Positions 1 to 9,322 of a stretch of 21,927 bases of DNA are shown here, one piece after another. The position numbers and the translations under genes were made by a program. Position 1 is the stretch's first letter; every line of letters starts with the position of its first letter. The notes under the pieces were generated by a model, which saw only the letters and a program-made list of their open reading frames with translations, did no database searches and had not been told where the DNA came from. Source of the DNA: Pelomyxa schiedti (lineage: Eukaryota > Evosea > Pelobiontida > Pelomyxidae); assembly GCA_020536535.1 (NCBI GenBank), contig JAHLWZ010001069.1, positions 1 through 21,927 of the forward strand, written 5' to 3'.

Positions 1-425
1 GAAACAGAACCGTTTGAATGCATTGAGGCATTGCAAGTGGAGAACCTTTTCAGGCTCATACTGCAAGTGTGGTTTTACTATTTCACAAATCAGATGCTTG
101 GCATCAGCAACTGAGAGGTCGGCACTCGCCAGTGGCAAATTTGTTGTCGCCGCTGACCACTGCACCACAACATCCCCATCGCCATCACAGTCCCCTTGGT
201 CGCCAAAACGAACACAATCCCATCATCCTCCATAGTGACCAAAGGCAGAATACGCGCTGCAACTCCAGCTGTAACTGGGCACGCTTACCCATTGCCATTA
301 TGGGCATGGCAGGTGATTTCATTGTGCCTTGTTGTTGATCCATCAAACAGGCCTTCCTTGAAGGGCCTCATTTGTGTTACGTCTCCAGGAGTCCATTCTA
401 CTTGAACTCCTTCCTTTGGATCTTG
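1..425 (-). pseudogene. partial gene or gene remnant, function unknown
   Basis: Two protein-like stretches can be read on the minus strand. The first (425 to 288) contains VQVEWTPGDV and runs into an in-frame TAA at 285-287; the same frame then continues with a protein-like segment (RILPLVTMEDDGIVFV). The second, in another frame, is open from 222 to the window edge and contains GDVVVQWSAATTN. A likely splice acceptor (CACATAG) precedes the first stretch at about 426, and GTAAGC at the TAA could be a donor, so some breaks may be introns. However, I found no single splice that joins both frames cleanly. The V-x-V-x-W pattern with acidic/glycine turns loosely recalls MIB/HERC2-type beta domains, which is weak. 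The gene continues to the left of the window. Confidence 0.4.
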
Positions 426-538
426 CTATGTGATGCTCCTCAGAGGCTGGAAACGCCACGAAACGGTAGAATGTCCCCATCAGGTATGAATTCGAAGAAA
501 ATGAATCCAACTTAGACGACAAGCAACAAAATTTTAAA

Positions 539-3500
539 ATGGGCAGTTCGAGCTCCTCGTCCGATAAACCCCTTCACTTGGCACCCGCCACTCGCGATGC
601 TGCGCCATCGGCAATGGTTTTTTCTCCGTCCTCGGCAGCAGCATCACGGTGCTGTTCCGCGTCTTCTGTGTCTCCATCACCCTGCTGTTCCTTGCCAGAT
701 TCATCAGCTGCTTGTTGTGATGTGGACGATCACACAACAGACACCTGGGCTGTGACACCTGCTGACTTTTCGTTTATTTGTGGTCTGGACTTTGGGACGT
801 CCTCCACTGGTTTCGCATTTGCACGAACCAGTGATAGGACAGTCACTGACTATAATCACGCATGGTACGGGGCCAATGAAGCCCCCAAGACCGTGTCAGT
901 ATTATTACTCAATAACGACTCTGAGAGATCGTTTGCTGCTTTTGGTTGTATGTGAACAGACCTTCCAAGTCAGTGCGCTTCTTAATGACAATAAATACAG
1001 ATGAAGCATTGGAAATGTTTGGGAACAACCCAACTTCTTATCTATTATTTGATTACTACAAACTTTCTCTTGAGCCTGTACCCTTCCACAACCTCGAAGC
1101 ACATGCAAGTAATAACTATAGCGTATCTGTTCCTGTCGGACTTCTGCTACAAAGAAGCTTCGAGTATATAAAAACCGTGGCACTTCACGCAATGGGGATG
1201 AGCACCCCTCCAGCAGTCCAGGCACGGGAGTATGGCATCTTCTTTCCTTTCTTGCATTAATGCGGCTTAGTGTGTTATGGGTTGTAACTGTACCTGCTAT
1301 TTGGGATGACTACGCTCGAAATCTGATGCTAGAAGTGGCCCAAAAAACTTTTTGTTGTGGGGGTCGAGTTTCTAACGTCATGTTGGCTCTTGAACCCGAA
1401 GCTGCATCGTTGTATTGCCTAAAAGACTTGTATGCCACCGGGGCAGTACTACCAACTGGTTCAAAATGTAATTTTGTATATCTGACCAATATTCTCTCAC
1501 TTGTTCCATATCTTTCAGATATGGTTATTGATGCTGGAGGAGGGACAGTGGATATAGTAGTACATCAAATTGTGGGTACCAATGGAGTGAAGGAACTTAT
1601 TAAACCTTCTGGTGGCATGTGGGGCTCTGCTAAAGTCAATGAGGAGTTGTTTAGGACCATTTTCGAGAAGGTATGTGCATCTTTTTCGAACTGAAACATG
1701 TTCCAAATCACACACAGCTTTTTGGTGCTAATGAAATAAATCAATTGCGGTCCTCTGACGTTTTTTGTGAGATAATGCAGGCAATCGAGGTAAATCAATG
1801 CAACTTGATAGAAACTTACCAGAAAATAGAAGATAAAAGTTAACAGAAAGCCGAATGAAACAGTGCCCTCAGTAAACATTGACATAAAGGGATACCTATA
1901 CACAAGGAAGACAACACAGACTCCCATTTTGGATCTTATTCGGTGCTACAACGCATCGTTCAATACAGGGCTAGATTTCAACGGGCGTTCATTAGTAATA
2001 CCACTTAGTCTCATCACTGCATGCTTTGAAAAAGTCACGGCACCTCTTGTGAAACACGTACGGGAGTTGTTATTACAACCAGTGCTTGCAGGACTGTCTA
2101 GAATTTTTCTTGTAGGAGGCTTCAGCAATAGTGATCTGTATTTTGATTTATTGTCCAATGGAATAGAAGCAGGTTGGAATACACTAGAGTTCCCTCAGAT
2201 TTCTCGCCCATTGTACCCCAGTAAAGCTGTACTGTTTGGGGCAGTACATTTTGGCTTCAACTGTGGCTCAATAATAACTCGGATTGCACCAGTAACTATT
2301 GGTGTAGGAATGTCTCAAGTATGGAATTCACTACTTCACAGAGGAAGAAAAAAAGTGAGTGCTCAAAATTTTCCAAATGTTCTTATCTGCATAGATTGAT
2401 ATTGGAGGTGTTGAGTACTGTGACAATGTTTTTGATACTCTGATAAAAGCAGGAGATGCACTAAACTTTGACCACTGCATTATAAAAAAATACAAGCCAA
2501 CTTCAAGTACACAAGAAACTGCTCAAATCCCAATTTTGTGGTCTGAAACCCGTGATGTGAGCTTCACTGATGCCCCCAACGTGTTCCTTCAGGTACCCCC
2601 AAGAAACTCTCCAATTAAGTAACACATTTTTAGGGATATCTTAAATTTCAAATACCCCATTTTGGAGAACCAATTGAGGCAAGAGAAGTTTCTGTCAACA
2701 TGCAGTATGGTGGCACAGCTACAGTAGTTTTTGCACGTTGTCATGGAACTCGTATTCCAGCTCATATCGAGTTCTCTCCAAGTGATTCCTTTCATCTCTT
2801 CTCATTTTTCTCATTTTTTATCCTTTTCAGGCCACAGGCCTGTGGCCCAAGTTCTTTCTCCCAACTACAGCTCAGTAGATATTGCTTTTGCCATGGTAAG
2901 TTACTAATGCCATGATTTATCTGTCTTTCACGCCTTAGGATTGCACCGGCTCAATGAGCTGCTGGCTGAGCAACACCAAAGCTATTGTAAACTCTTTGGC
3001 CGCCGAGACATCTGCTCGGCTCCCGAATTTTACAAAGAGATTCGCCTTTGTGGGATACCGTGACATTACCGACACGAACAGATTTCACAGCCTGGATTTC
3101 ACAGAGACTGTAACTGGTACCTTCCTCGAGATATTTTTTCCATCCCATCTTATGGACACCAACAGATTTCAGCAATTTTATTGCGCCAATATCCGCCGAC
3201 GGGGGTGATGACACACCTGAGGATATATTTGGTGCCCTTTTAAAAGTATCCCGCTTAAATTGGCAGTCCAGGTGCCGTGTTCTGATACACATTGGAGATG
3301 CACCCTGCCACGGCACTATGTATGTTCTGAATGCGTTCCTGAACCACTGACCCGAAAAACAAGGTTCCACGAGTGCACCGACGATTCGTTCCCTAGTGGA
3401 GACCCAGAACATAACACATTGGATGGGGTAATGGAGGCACTCCACAGACAGCGACTTGACTACTACTTCCTGGAAATACACCAAATTACGAGAAAGATGA

Positions 3501-3631
3501 CAACTAAGTTTGCAGAATGCTACAGGGGGAAGAATTGTCTGTTCCAAGTGAAGGAGATGACGAGCTCCACCGAACTGTTGCCGGCAATTTTGAATTGTGT
3601 CCTTACATCTGTCACTCAGACCAACACATAA
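539..3631 (+). CDS. HSPA12-like Hsp70 domain fused to a von Willebrand A domain (12 exons)
   Basis: Model: exons 539-947, 1001-1229, 1271-1467, 1519-1670, 1718-1789, 1830-2354, 2395-2592, 2634-2781, 2831-2895, 2939-3116, 3166-3319, 3364-3631. All 11 introns are GT-AG, 40-53 nt, and phases agree, giving about 864 residues. A Ser/Ala-rich leader (about 1-75) is followed by Hsp70/actin-fold ATPase motifs of the HSPA12 branch: GLDFGTSSTG (about 81), FGYEA (about 135), TVPAIW (about 219), ALEPEAAS (about 252), VIDAGGGTVD (about 281), SGGMWGS (about 309) and FLVGGFSNS (about 446). HSPA12-type C-terminal beta sequence reaches about 643. Then comes a VWA domain with a MIDAS-like DCTGSM (about 666), FVGYRD, GGDDTPEDIFGAL (about 737) and IHIGDAPCHG (about 765). 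This set is typical of the VWA part of the Dictyostelium alpha-kinase VwkA, but no kinase domain follows. Known for the families: ATP binding and metal-dependent protein binding. Inferred: an ATP-controlled binding or scaffold protein. Splices were made by eye. Confidence 0.88.
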
Positions 3632-3809
3632 ACATCGCATGGCTCCTCCACACAATTATTTTCCCTTTTAGCCAGTATTCTGTTTGGACTTTAGAACAAT
3701 AACAACCTCACACGGGCAAAAAAAGCCACCTCTGACACTGAGCACGTTTCCGTTTTTCATCACTTTCCTGGAATCTCCTGTGTGTCACAACTCCCGGAAG
3801 GAACAAACA

Positions 3810-5132
3810 ATGATGAGCCAACGTGTTCCGCATCCACCGGCCACAAAGAGACCAAGGAAAGCAAAGGAAATCATCAAAGAGGGTCCCGTGCAGCCGTGGC
3901 ACGGCGAGCCAAAGTTGTCGGGCCTCCGCGCCCGCGACCAAGTTGGGGCCCTGCTGATGGCCACGCACCGGCGCTGCGGGAGGCGGAGCCCCGCCGGCGG
4001 GAGGTTGTCGGCGCCTTTGGCGAGGTACTTATGGGACGAGTGGGTGGTCGGGTGCACGCGCTGGCACGCGATCGAGGTCAAAGTGTCGAGGGGAGCCCAG
4101 GGGAGGGTGGGAATCCACGAGACCTGCCTGTTTGCGATTGGAATCTCGCCTCTGTTGTTGGGAATCACCCATGAGCTGGTTGTGAGGGAGGGAGGGATGT
4201 ACCATCACAGAGTGGGGTTGTTCTGGGGACTGGAGTGGGTTGACACTTGGAGAAGAAAGGTGTACGTGAGGGACGACGCGCGCAACGTGAAGGCGCTGCT
4301 GTATGAAAAGGCTGATCACGAAGGGGACGACGACGAGAGCGAAAGGTACAGGCGCGGGCTCGATGAAGTGGAGCCGTCTTGTGCCAACACGAAGTGGTTC
4401 ATGTATTACGGAAAACGAGAGATGCTTGCCGTTTGGGACATTTCTCCTCTGCGCAGCGCCACAGTTGTTGTTACATTGCCGGTACCGATGTACCTGTACA
4501 CAGACGCCTGGAGAATACATTTCGCCTGCTTCAACAAGCTCGCTGAGGACGAGGCTCTGCTTGTTGTATCTAATTCTGAAAGCTCTACCTCTCTTTGGTC
4601 AATAGACTTAGCCGATACATTTGCAACAAAAAACATGACCATTGTCAGCTCTATAAGTTGGGCAGCACCCAGCATTCCATCCCCAAGCAAACTAGTTGGC
4701 ATACTGGCAATGAGGAAAAGAAATGGGCAAGCCATATTCATCATGTCCTTTTGTATTTCATCAAAAGAGTCACAGTATTCAACGTATGCAGTGGAACCAG
4801 CAGATCTCCTCCCACCAACTATCACCAAAGTTAGAAGCACAAGAACTGAAGGGTTGTATCAGGTGAACAAATCTGTATTCTGCGTTATGGGAAAGAGCAA
4901 GGTGTTCCTCTGGGATTGTGACAACCTGCACAAGCCTATCTCACGCATTGATGTTTCCAAGGTACAGTGTTTCATGGTTGGCCCAGGGTTCTTTCTCCAA
5001 ATAAGAGATGATCACAGGCAGATAGATGTTATGGAGACATCTTCACGGATGAAGCGTGTTGCCACCATTGACTTCCTACTCCCTGGTTGCTCTTTTTGTG
5101 CCTTTGTACCAAACAGTTCCCTCATTTGGTGA
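3810..5132 (+). CDS. HRRCG-family protein, copy 1 (about 440 aa, beta-propeller-like)
   Basis: The frame is open from 3684, but the paired ATG ATG at 3810 with A-rich context is the likely start. A basic stretch (TKRPRKAKE, residues about 12-20) could be a nuclear signal. The conserved block ALLMATHRRCG lies at about 47-57, followed by SPAGGRLSAPLARYLWDEWVV. The rest is rich in beta-strand-like segments and includes VFLWDCDNLHKP (about 365), resembling a WD/Kelch-like blade. The same blocks occur in the copies at 5431-6538 and 11426-12649, so this is a local paralogous family; I do not recognise a named family. The stop at 5130-5132 overlaps a good donor (GTGAGA at 5129, phase 2). Splicing to 5179 would skip the stop and add a frame open to 5422 (about 520 aa). 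The equivalent donor exists in the 11.4-kb copy. Confidence 0.75.
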   Translation: MMSQRVPHPPATKRPRKAKEIIKEGPVQPWHGEPKLSGLRARDQVGALLMATHRRCGRRSPAGGRLSAPLARYLWDEWVVGCTRWHAIEVKVSRGAQGRVGIHETCLFAIGISPLLLGITHELVVREGGMYHHRVGLFWGLEWVDTWRRKVYVRDDARNVKALLYEKADHEGDDDESERYRRGLDEVEPSCANTKWFMYYGKREMLAVWDISPLRSATVVVTLPVPMYLYTDAWRIHFACFNKLAEDEALLVVSNSESSTSLWSIDLADTFATKNMTIVSSISWAAPSIPSPSKLVGILAMRKRNGQAIFIMSFCISSKESQYSTYAVEPADLLPPTITKVRSTRTEGLYQVNKSVFCVMGKSKVFLWDCDNLHKPISRIDVSKVQCFMVGPGFFLQIRDDHRQIDVMETSSRMKRVATIDFLLPGCSFCAFVPNSSLIW

Positions 5133-5430
5133 GAGGTGGTGTATTTCCAACAGTGGAACAACAACAAAAAGGACACAGTCAAAAACCACTGATTTTAAAA
5201 AGTATGAACAAATGGTGCCACTTGGCACACTTTGGTACCTGTCAACCGTCAGTCCCAAAGTGGTTTCTCAATGCCAATTTCCATTCCCACCCTTCTAACC
5301 ACAATGGAAGTGACCCACCAGCCACCACACACTGCAGCAACTCGCTGGTGCCATCCAACAATCGGTGTGACAGTTCCCAGGAACAAACAACAGGCATGGC
5401 ATTTTTTGGCCATGAAGGCTGAATTGTACG

Positions 5431-6538
5431 TCAAAGAATTTTCCCCCTTAGTTCCCAAGAAGGTGAAGGAGGCAGGGGATTGAAATAGAGGTGCACTGGT
5501 GTTTGTACTGGTGGAGGAGCTTCGACGGTGCTTGTCAGAGCAAACAACACTTGGCCAGTTGCAATGTCGTGATACTTGTGACAAAGGGAAGAGCCGCTTT
5601 TAGGGCTGCTTGTGGCAAATATCCCAAGAGAAGGAAGCACTCTGTCAAACTCATTGTGCTTTCGAAGGGGTGTTCTCAAGTCAGAGGGAGTGTAAATCTC
5701 AGAATATCTACTAGTACCAGCTGTTGTGGCACACACATATGAGGGTGGAACAAAGTGCACCTCTGTGTATTCAGGAGCTGAAAAAACCACAGACGATTCT
5801 CCAGTGCGTGTGTCATACAAAACCTTGTCCCACAGTTGCCGGCCATTGTGGGTTTTTCGTTCTTGGCAATGGAGAGTGATAGCTTCATCATGTGGCAACC
5901 ACATTACATCAACACCGAGAAGAAAGTGTGTGGTAGAATTGAGAGGTGAAACAGTCCTGGTAACAATCAACCTTTTCTCTGCAACGTGTACCCCGTGACC
6001 CACCTTCCGTCTCCAAGGTAGCACCCCACCGCCACATAATACGCACACGGTTCCTCAGAAAGCGTGTCGGATCCCCCAAACCAATGCACCCGGTGCCACA
6101 CAACACCCAGCGTGTGCGACACACAACAAAGACAACGGCGCAGAGATTCCCCCGCGGGAAGAACTCCCGGCCCTGGACGTGGAACCCGACGTGGCGGCCG
6201 CACGCGACAACCCACTTTTGCCCGATCTCCTCGATGTTGGCCAGCACGCTGAGCGCGGCAGAGAGCAGCCGTGCGGGCGGCGTCGCGGCCGCGACTGTGG
6301 GGGTGGCCCCGCATGCCAATGCAATGAATTGTGATCGTGCGTCCAATACCCGTTGGAGTGTAAGTGGGTAGTGAGAGTTGTCGTTGTACCGCATCATCGC
6401 ATAACTCTTTGAGTTGGATCGCACAATTTCAGTGTTAGGGGAAAATCGATTTTTCTTGTGAACAGCAGGGTTCTGGGCCCGACCTGCAGGGCCACTTGGG
6501 CAATGCTTGACAACACCCAACGACACAACCACACCCAT
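5431..6538 (-). CDS. HRRCG-family protein, copy 2, in two reading frames
   Basis: This lies convergent with copy 1. The N-terminal frame (6538 to about 6000) starts at ATG 6536-6538 and contains ARSQFIALACGATP, PPARLLSAAL and KWVVACGRHVGFHV. These align with ARDQVGALLMATHRRC, SPAGGRLSAPL and WVVGC of copy 1, although the HRRCG signature itself is lost. The C-terminal frame (about 6048 to the TGA at 5431) contains HFLLGVDVMWLPHDEA, WDKVLYDTRTGESSV and KYHDIATGQVLFAL, which look like propeller blades. The frames could be joined by an intron (donor GTGTGC or GTATTA, acceptor ACGTTGCAG, phase 1, 64-70 nt), or a single base may be gained or lost in the run ACGGGGTAC near 5995. About 320-345 aa. 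The first 25 residues are encoded by a segment that recurs at 13795-13850. Function unknown. Confidence 0.6.
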
Positions 6539-6540
6539 GG

Positions 6541-7045
6541 TCAAGCAGGGCCTGTTGGTGAGATATCGGAAAAAAAAATTAAATTTCTCAGTCTTTTTTT
6601 ACGGTAAAATTGTGTCGTGCAACTCAAAGAGATAACGTGATTCACAAGACTGTTAATCTCTTTGCGTCCCCATGCATAATCCTCTCGTTGCTGTTGCCCC
6701 TGTGCGTTTTCTGGTAAACAGTAAGTAAACACGAAAAGAAGAATGTGTAATACCAGTGTCGATTTCTGCTCGAGTCCTTTTGCCGGCTCTGTGTAGGCGA
6801 TTGATTGGGGTTGGAAAAGTAATTCTGGTGGCAATTGTGGTTGCAGCTGCGATTGTGGTTGCGATTTCAGTTGCGGTTGCGACTGTGAATGGGGCTGTGG
6901 CAGTGGTGGCAGCTGCGACTGTGGTGGTAGCTGCGCTGCGACTGCGACTGTGGCGGCTGCGACTAAATACCACACTGGAGGATGCACTCATTGCAGTGAC
7001 TTCAGCACCCCTGTGCACATGCCAGTGAGTAATACCCAAGGTCAT
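6541..7045 (-). CDS. possible low-complexity coding exons, function unknown
   Basis: Two pieces share a frame if the 43-nt intron 6711-6753 (GTATTA...ACCAG, phase 1) is removed. The upstream piece is 7045-6754 and includes EMTLGITHWHVHRGAE followed by an Arg/Ser and Ala/Thr-rich tract. The downstream piece is 6710-6541 and includes QREDYAWGRKEINSLV. The tract comes from a GCN/ACN-type repeat that is open in several frames on both strands, so length alone is not evidence of coding. It might be the 3' part of the gene at 7062-7549, but I could not find a phase-consistent splice. Confidence 0.3.
6830..6965. repeat. imperfect GCN/GTN triplet-type low-complexity repeat
   Basis: About 135 bp is built from variants of TGCGACTGTGG, TTGCGATT and GGCAGC, mostly in steps of three or six bases. 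It gives Val/Ala-rich peptides on the plus strand and Pro/Gln/Ser-rich or Ala/Thr-rich peptides on the minus strand. Confidence 0.75.
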
Positions 7046-7061
7046 TTCGCAGTGTACATCA

Positions 7062-7549
7062 CTACTGATACACCTGTTTCTGTTTAGAGTTGTTTGGGGG
7101 AAGTATTGGAAAAATAGATAGAGAATAAGATACCGTAATTTGGGCGGGGATCTGTGTTTGGGTTTGGGAGGCCCTGGCGCTCACTTGTGGCAGTAACCTT
7201 GCCTCACCAAGTAATGACATGCGTAAAGGTGGAAGATTCAGGATGTAATTACAGTAAGGTTGTGGAATCGATTTCACAACCTGCAGGGCAATAAATAATT
7301 ATTAACTATTTAAAAAAAACTACGCATGTAGCAAGCAAAAATGGTAAAGTTGGTAAAACAACTCTCAATTAACATGTGCTCACGATCACTGTGTGGAGGT
7401 GGTATTTCTGCACGCACCTCGAAGTAAGCTTCATCATCTGAGTACAGCTCGTCGCCCAGATCCGTTGGAGCCAAGGCTGATGTTTTTCGGGCTTGGAGTG
7501 TGTGCAGAACATCTGGCCCCGTGGGGCGTTTGTCTTCGGGACTGCTCAT
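7062..7549 (-). CDS. small two-exon protein, function unknown
   Basis: Exon 1 (7549-7418, 44 codons) starts with ATG at 7547-7549 and reads MSSPEDKRPTGPDVLHTLQA, ending with an acidic stretch (GDELYSDDEAYFE). Donor GTGCGT at 7417 and acceptor CCTGCAG at 7281 give a 137-nt intron in phase 0, long for this window. Exon 2 (7280 down) reads VVKSIPQPYCNYILNLPPLR and SLLGEARLLPQ, then a polar tail to TAG at 7062. A possible donor (GTGAGC) after LLPQ means the tail may be intronic. The acceptor-like CCCAACAG just upstream of the start leaves open a further 5' exon. I recognise no domain. Confidence 0.5.
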
Positions 7550-8240
7550 CACTGTTGGGTTTTTTCGTTGTTTTTTGTTTGGGTCATTAAAACAACTCTT
7601 CCAAGAAACAGTTTGTGCTGTATGTTTATCAGATGTGCTACAGCAAATTTACCGGATGTTATGCTGATAAGCACAATAAACCACTGTGGGGTACCAGCGC
7701 ATACCGAGCAGGTGAGTAATGGTACAGCTTCGAGGGTGAAAGTACAGAATAGTGTTTCACTGGCCCCACCGTGCTCGGTATGATTTCTGGTGAGAAATAT
7801 TTGATAACCCTTTTTTTTTCTAATGTAGCTGCGGAAACAATGAGGTTTGGTAATCATTTTAACGTCTTTCTGTTATTAAGCTGCATGAAGGTACGCAAGT
7901 GAAGATGTTGATGGATACGAGGGATTTACAACATCTGCATCGGAAATTGAACTTTTTTGTTTTTTTTTTCACAGGTATGGTGCACCACCATTCGACACCT
8001 TATGTAACTCACTTTTGACAAACTAGTGGGTTTGAACAGCACTACCGGTTCAACTATCGCAATGTAAACAGTTGTGTAACTTCCTTCTTTTCTGTTTTTC
8101 TAACATTTTTCCTTTTTAAAAAGGCTGTTAATGGGTCAAGGTAAAGAGCGAACTTTAACCCAACCATCGCCACCACAAATGGATAATTAAGCGTTCCTGG
8201 GCTTTTTTGTACCAACATCACTGCCGCTCTAATGATACAG
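7550..8240. other. stretch without a firm gene
   Basis: A minus-strand frame (7857-7549) contains a protein-like run (GTPQWFIVLISITSGKFAVA), but I could not connect it to another exon. A 12-13-bp inverted repeat, CATACCGAGCA (about 7699) and TGCTCGGTATG (about 7772), flanks about 60 bp. Several T-runs occur. I see nothing else supportable. Confidence 0.4.
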
Positions 8241-8490
8241 GCTGGAGGCTTAGCTACCTCAGGTATCACTCTTTTTTTTTGTGTGTGTTATTCATGTACC
8301 ACACTAGCCACAGGGTGGAAATCAACTGGCTGCAAAAAGCAAAGATAATCTTTGATGCACTTTAATCCTGCACACTGGGCCATACATTCTCCACCCCAAA
8401 CAAGTGAGCCATAAGTAAGTAACACAACACGAACCTCAAAACAAAGAGTCCACAAATGACACAAACAGCAAACTTCATGACCCATAAAAT
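8240..8490 (-). repeat. inverted duplicated segment, copy 1
   Basis: Read on the minus strand, this resembles the plus strand at 9876-9945 (sharing GTGTCATTTGTGGACTCTTT) and 10525-10675 (sharing AGATTATCTTTGCTTTTTGC, GTGGTACATGA and TAACACACA). The other copy carries about 580 bp of extra sequence in the middle. It lies just beyond the AATAAA of the gene ending at 8539. Confidence 0.7.
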
Positions 8491-8498
8491 GGATCAGG

Positions 8499-8504
8499 TT
8501 TATT
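8499..8504 (-). promoter_or_regulatory. polyadenylation signal AATAAA
   Basis: It lies about 35 nt downstream of the stop at 8539 on the same strand and marks the likely 3' end of that gene. Confidence 0.55.
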
Positions 8505-8538
8505 ATTTGTGCAGAATGAAAGTGCCTAAAATTGAACA

Positions 8539-9274
8539 CTATGATCTAAGTTCCATGGAGACTGTGGAAGAGAGATTCCTACAGTATCTGACACTGTAGC
8601 CATCGGAAAGGAGGTATTTGCCACCAGAGGTGAAGAAAATAGAGCCAGGGATAGTTGGCTCCTCATTCAGGATTTGCAGTGTAACACCCTGCACCATCGT
8701 GCAGTTGTCAGGCTGAAACTCAACACCTACATATACATTCGGTCGTTTAGCAGTTTGTCCAACAACGTAAAGGGGAAAGGAGGTACCTTCAGATTTCACC
8801 ACAACAAAGTCAGCATCAAGTATGTCCTGCAAGTTTCTGCTTTGGCTGAGACACATGGATGTGCCAGGGACTTGACGGCAGAAGAAGAGGAGCATCTCGG
8901 CATCTCTTGCACAGTTGTTTGCAAAGTAAACAGTCTTTCAATTGTGAGGAGAATTTGGATTTCAGGAGCAATACCTTCACGCAGTGGCGCAGTTTTGGCA
9001 CGTTCTGAAGCATCCTCCCTATTCCAATGAGCATTGCCCCAGCGTTCTTGAAAGCTTCATCAGGAATAGACGAGTGCGCAAGTTCGAGTTGAGATTTCTC
9101 CGCTTGTAACTGCTGAGCACACTTCACCAGTTCCTACTTAATGTTTAGGCAACAAAAGGGGTTTAGGAAAGAATGCACCGTAGCTGCATCCACTGGAGTG
9201 AGGGCACTGGACGTGGTTGATTGTGTGGAACTGGTCAACTCGGTGCGGCTTCGTGGTGGTGGTGGGTCCGACAT
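8539..9274 (-). CDS. three-exon protein, 216 aa, function unknown
   Basis: Exons 9274-9179, 9133-8975 and 8934-8539 are joined by introns of 45 nt (GTGCAT...AAGTAG) and 40 nt (GTATTG...GAAAG), both phase 0. The start MSDPPPPRSR follows an AT-rich leader. Residues 1-32 are Pro/Ser/Thr-rich. Residues 33-85 look helical (ELVKCAQQLQAEKSQLELAH and KNAGAMLIGIGRMLQNVPKL). Residues 86-216 look beta-rich (ADFVVVKSEGTSFPLYVVGQ, SIFFTSGGKYLLSDGY). An AATAAA lies at 8499-8504 on this strand, about 35 nt past the stop, which supports the 3' end. I do not recognise the family. Consistent phases and composition make it a convincing gene. Confidence 0.72.
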
Positions 9275-9301
9275 CTTTTTGTAGCTTCAAATGGTTTTGT
9301 T

Positions 9302-9307
9302 TTTATT
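9302..9307 (-). promoter_or_regulatory. polyadenylation signal AATAAA
   Basis: It lies about 16 nt past the TAA at 9323-9325 and just before the start of the next minus-strand gene (9274). It supports a gene end here. Confidence 0.55.
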
Positions 9308-9322
9308 TTATTATTATTATTT

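Noticed and set aside
2951-3655. Minus-strand frame of 234 aa
   Set aside because: It covers the VWA exons and introns on the other strand; the plus strand has clear VWA motifs and phased splice sites.
8288-8539. 83-aa minus-strand frame just after the 8539 stop as an extra exon
   Set aside because: It lies across and beyond the AATAAA at 8499, belongs to the inverted duplicated segment, and has no matching splice.
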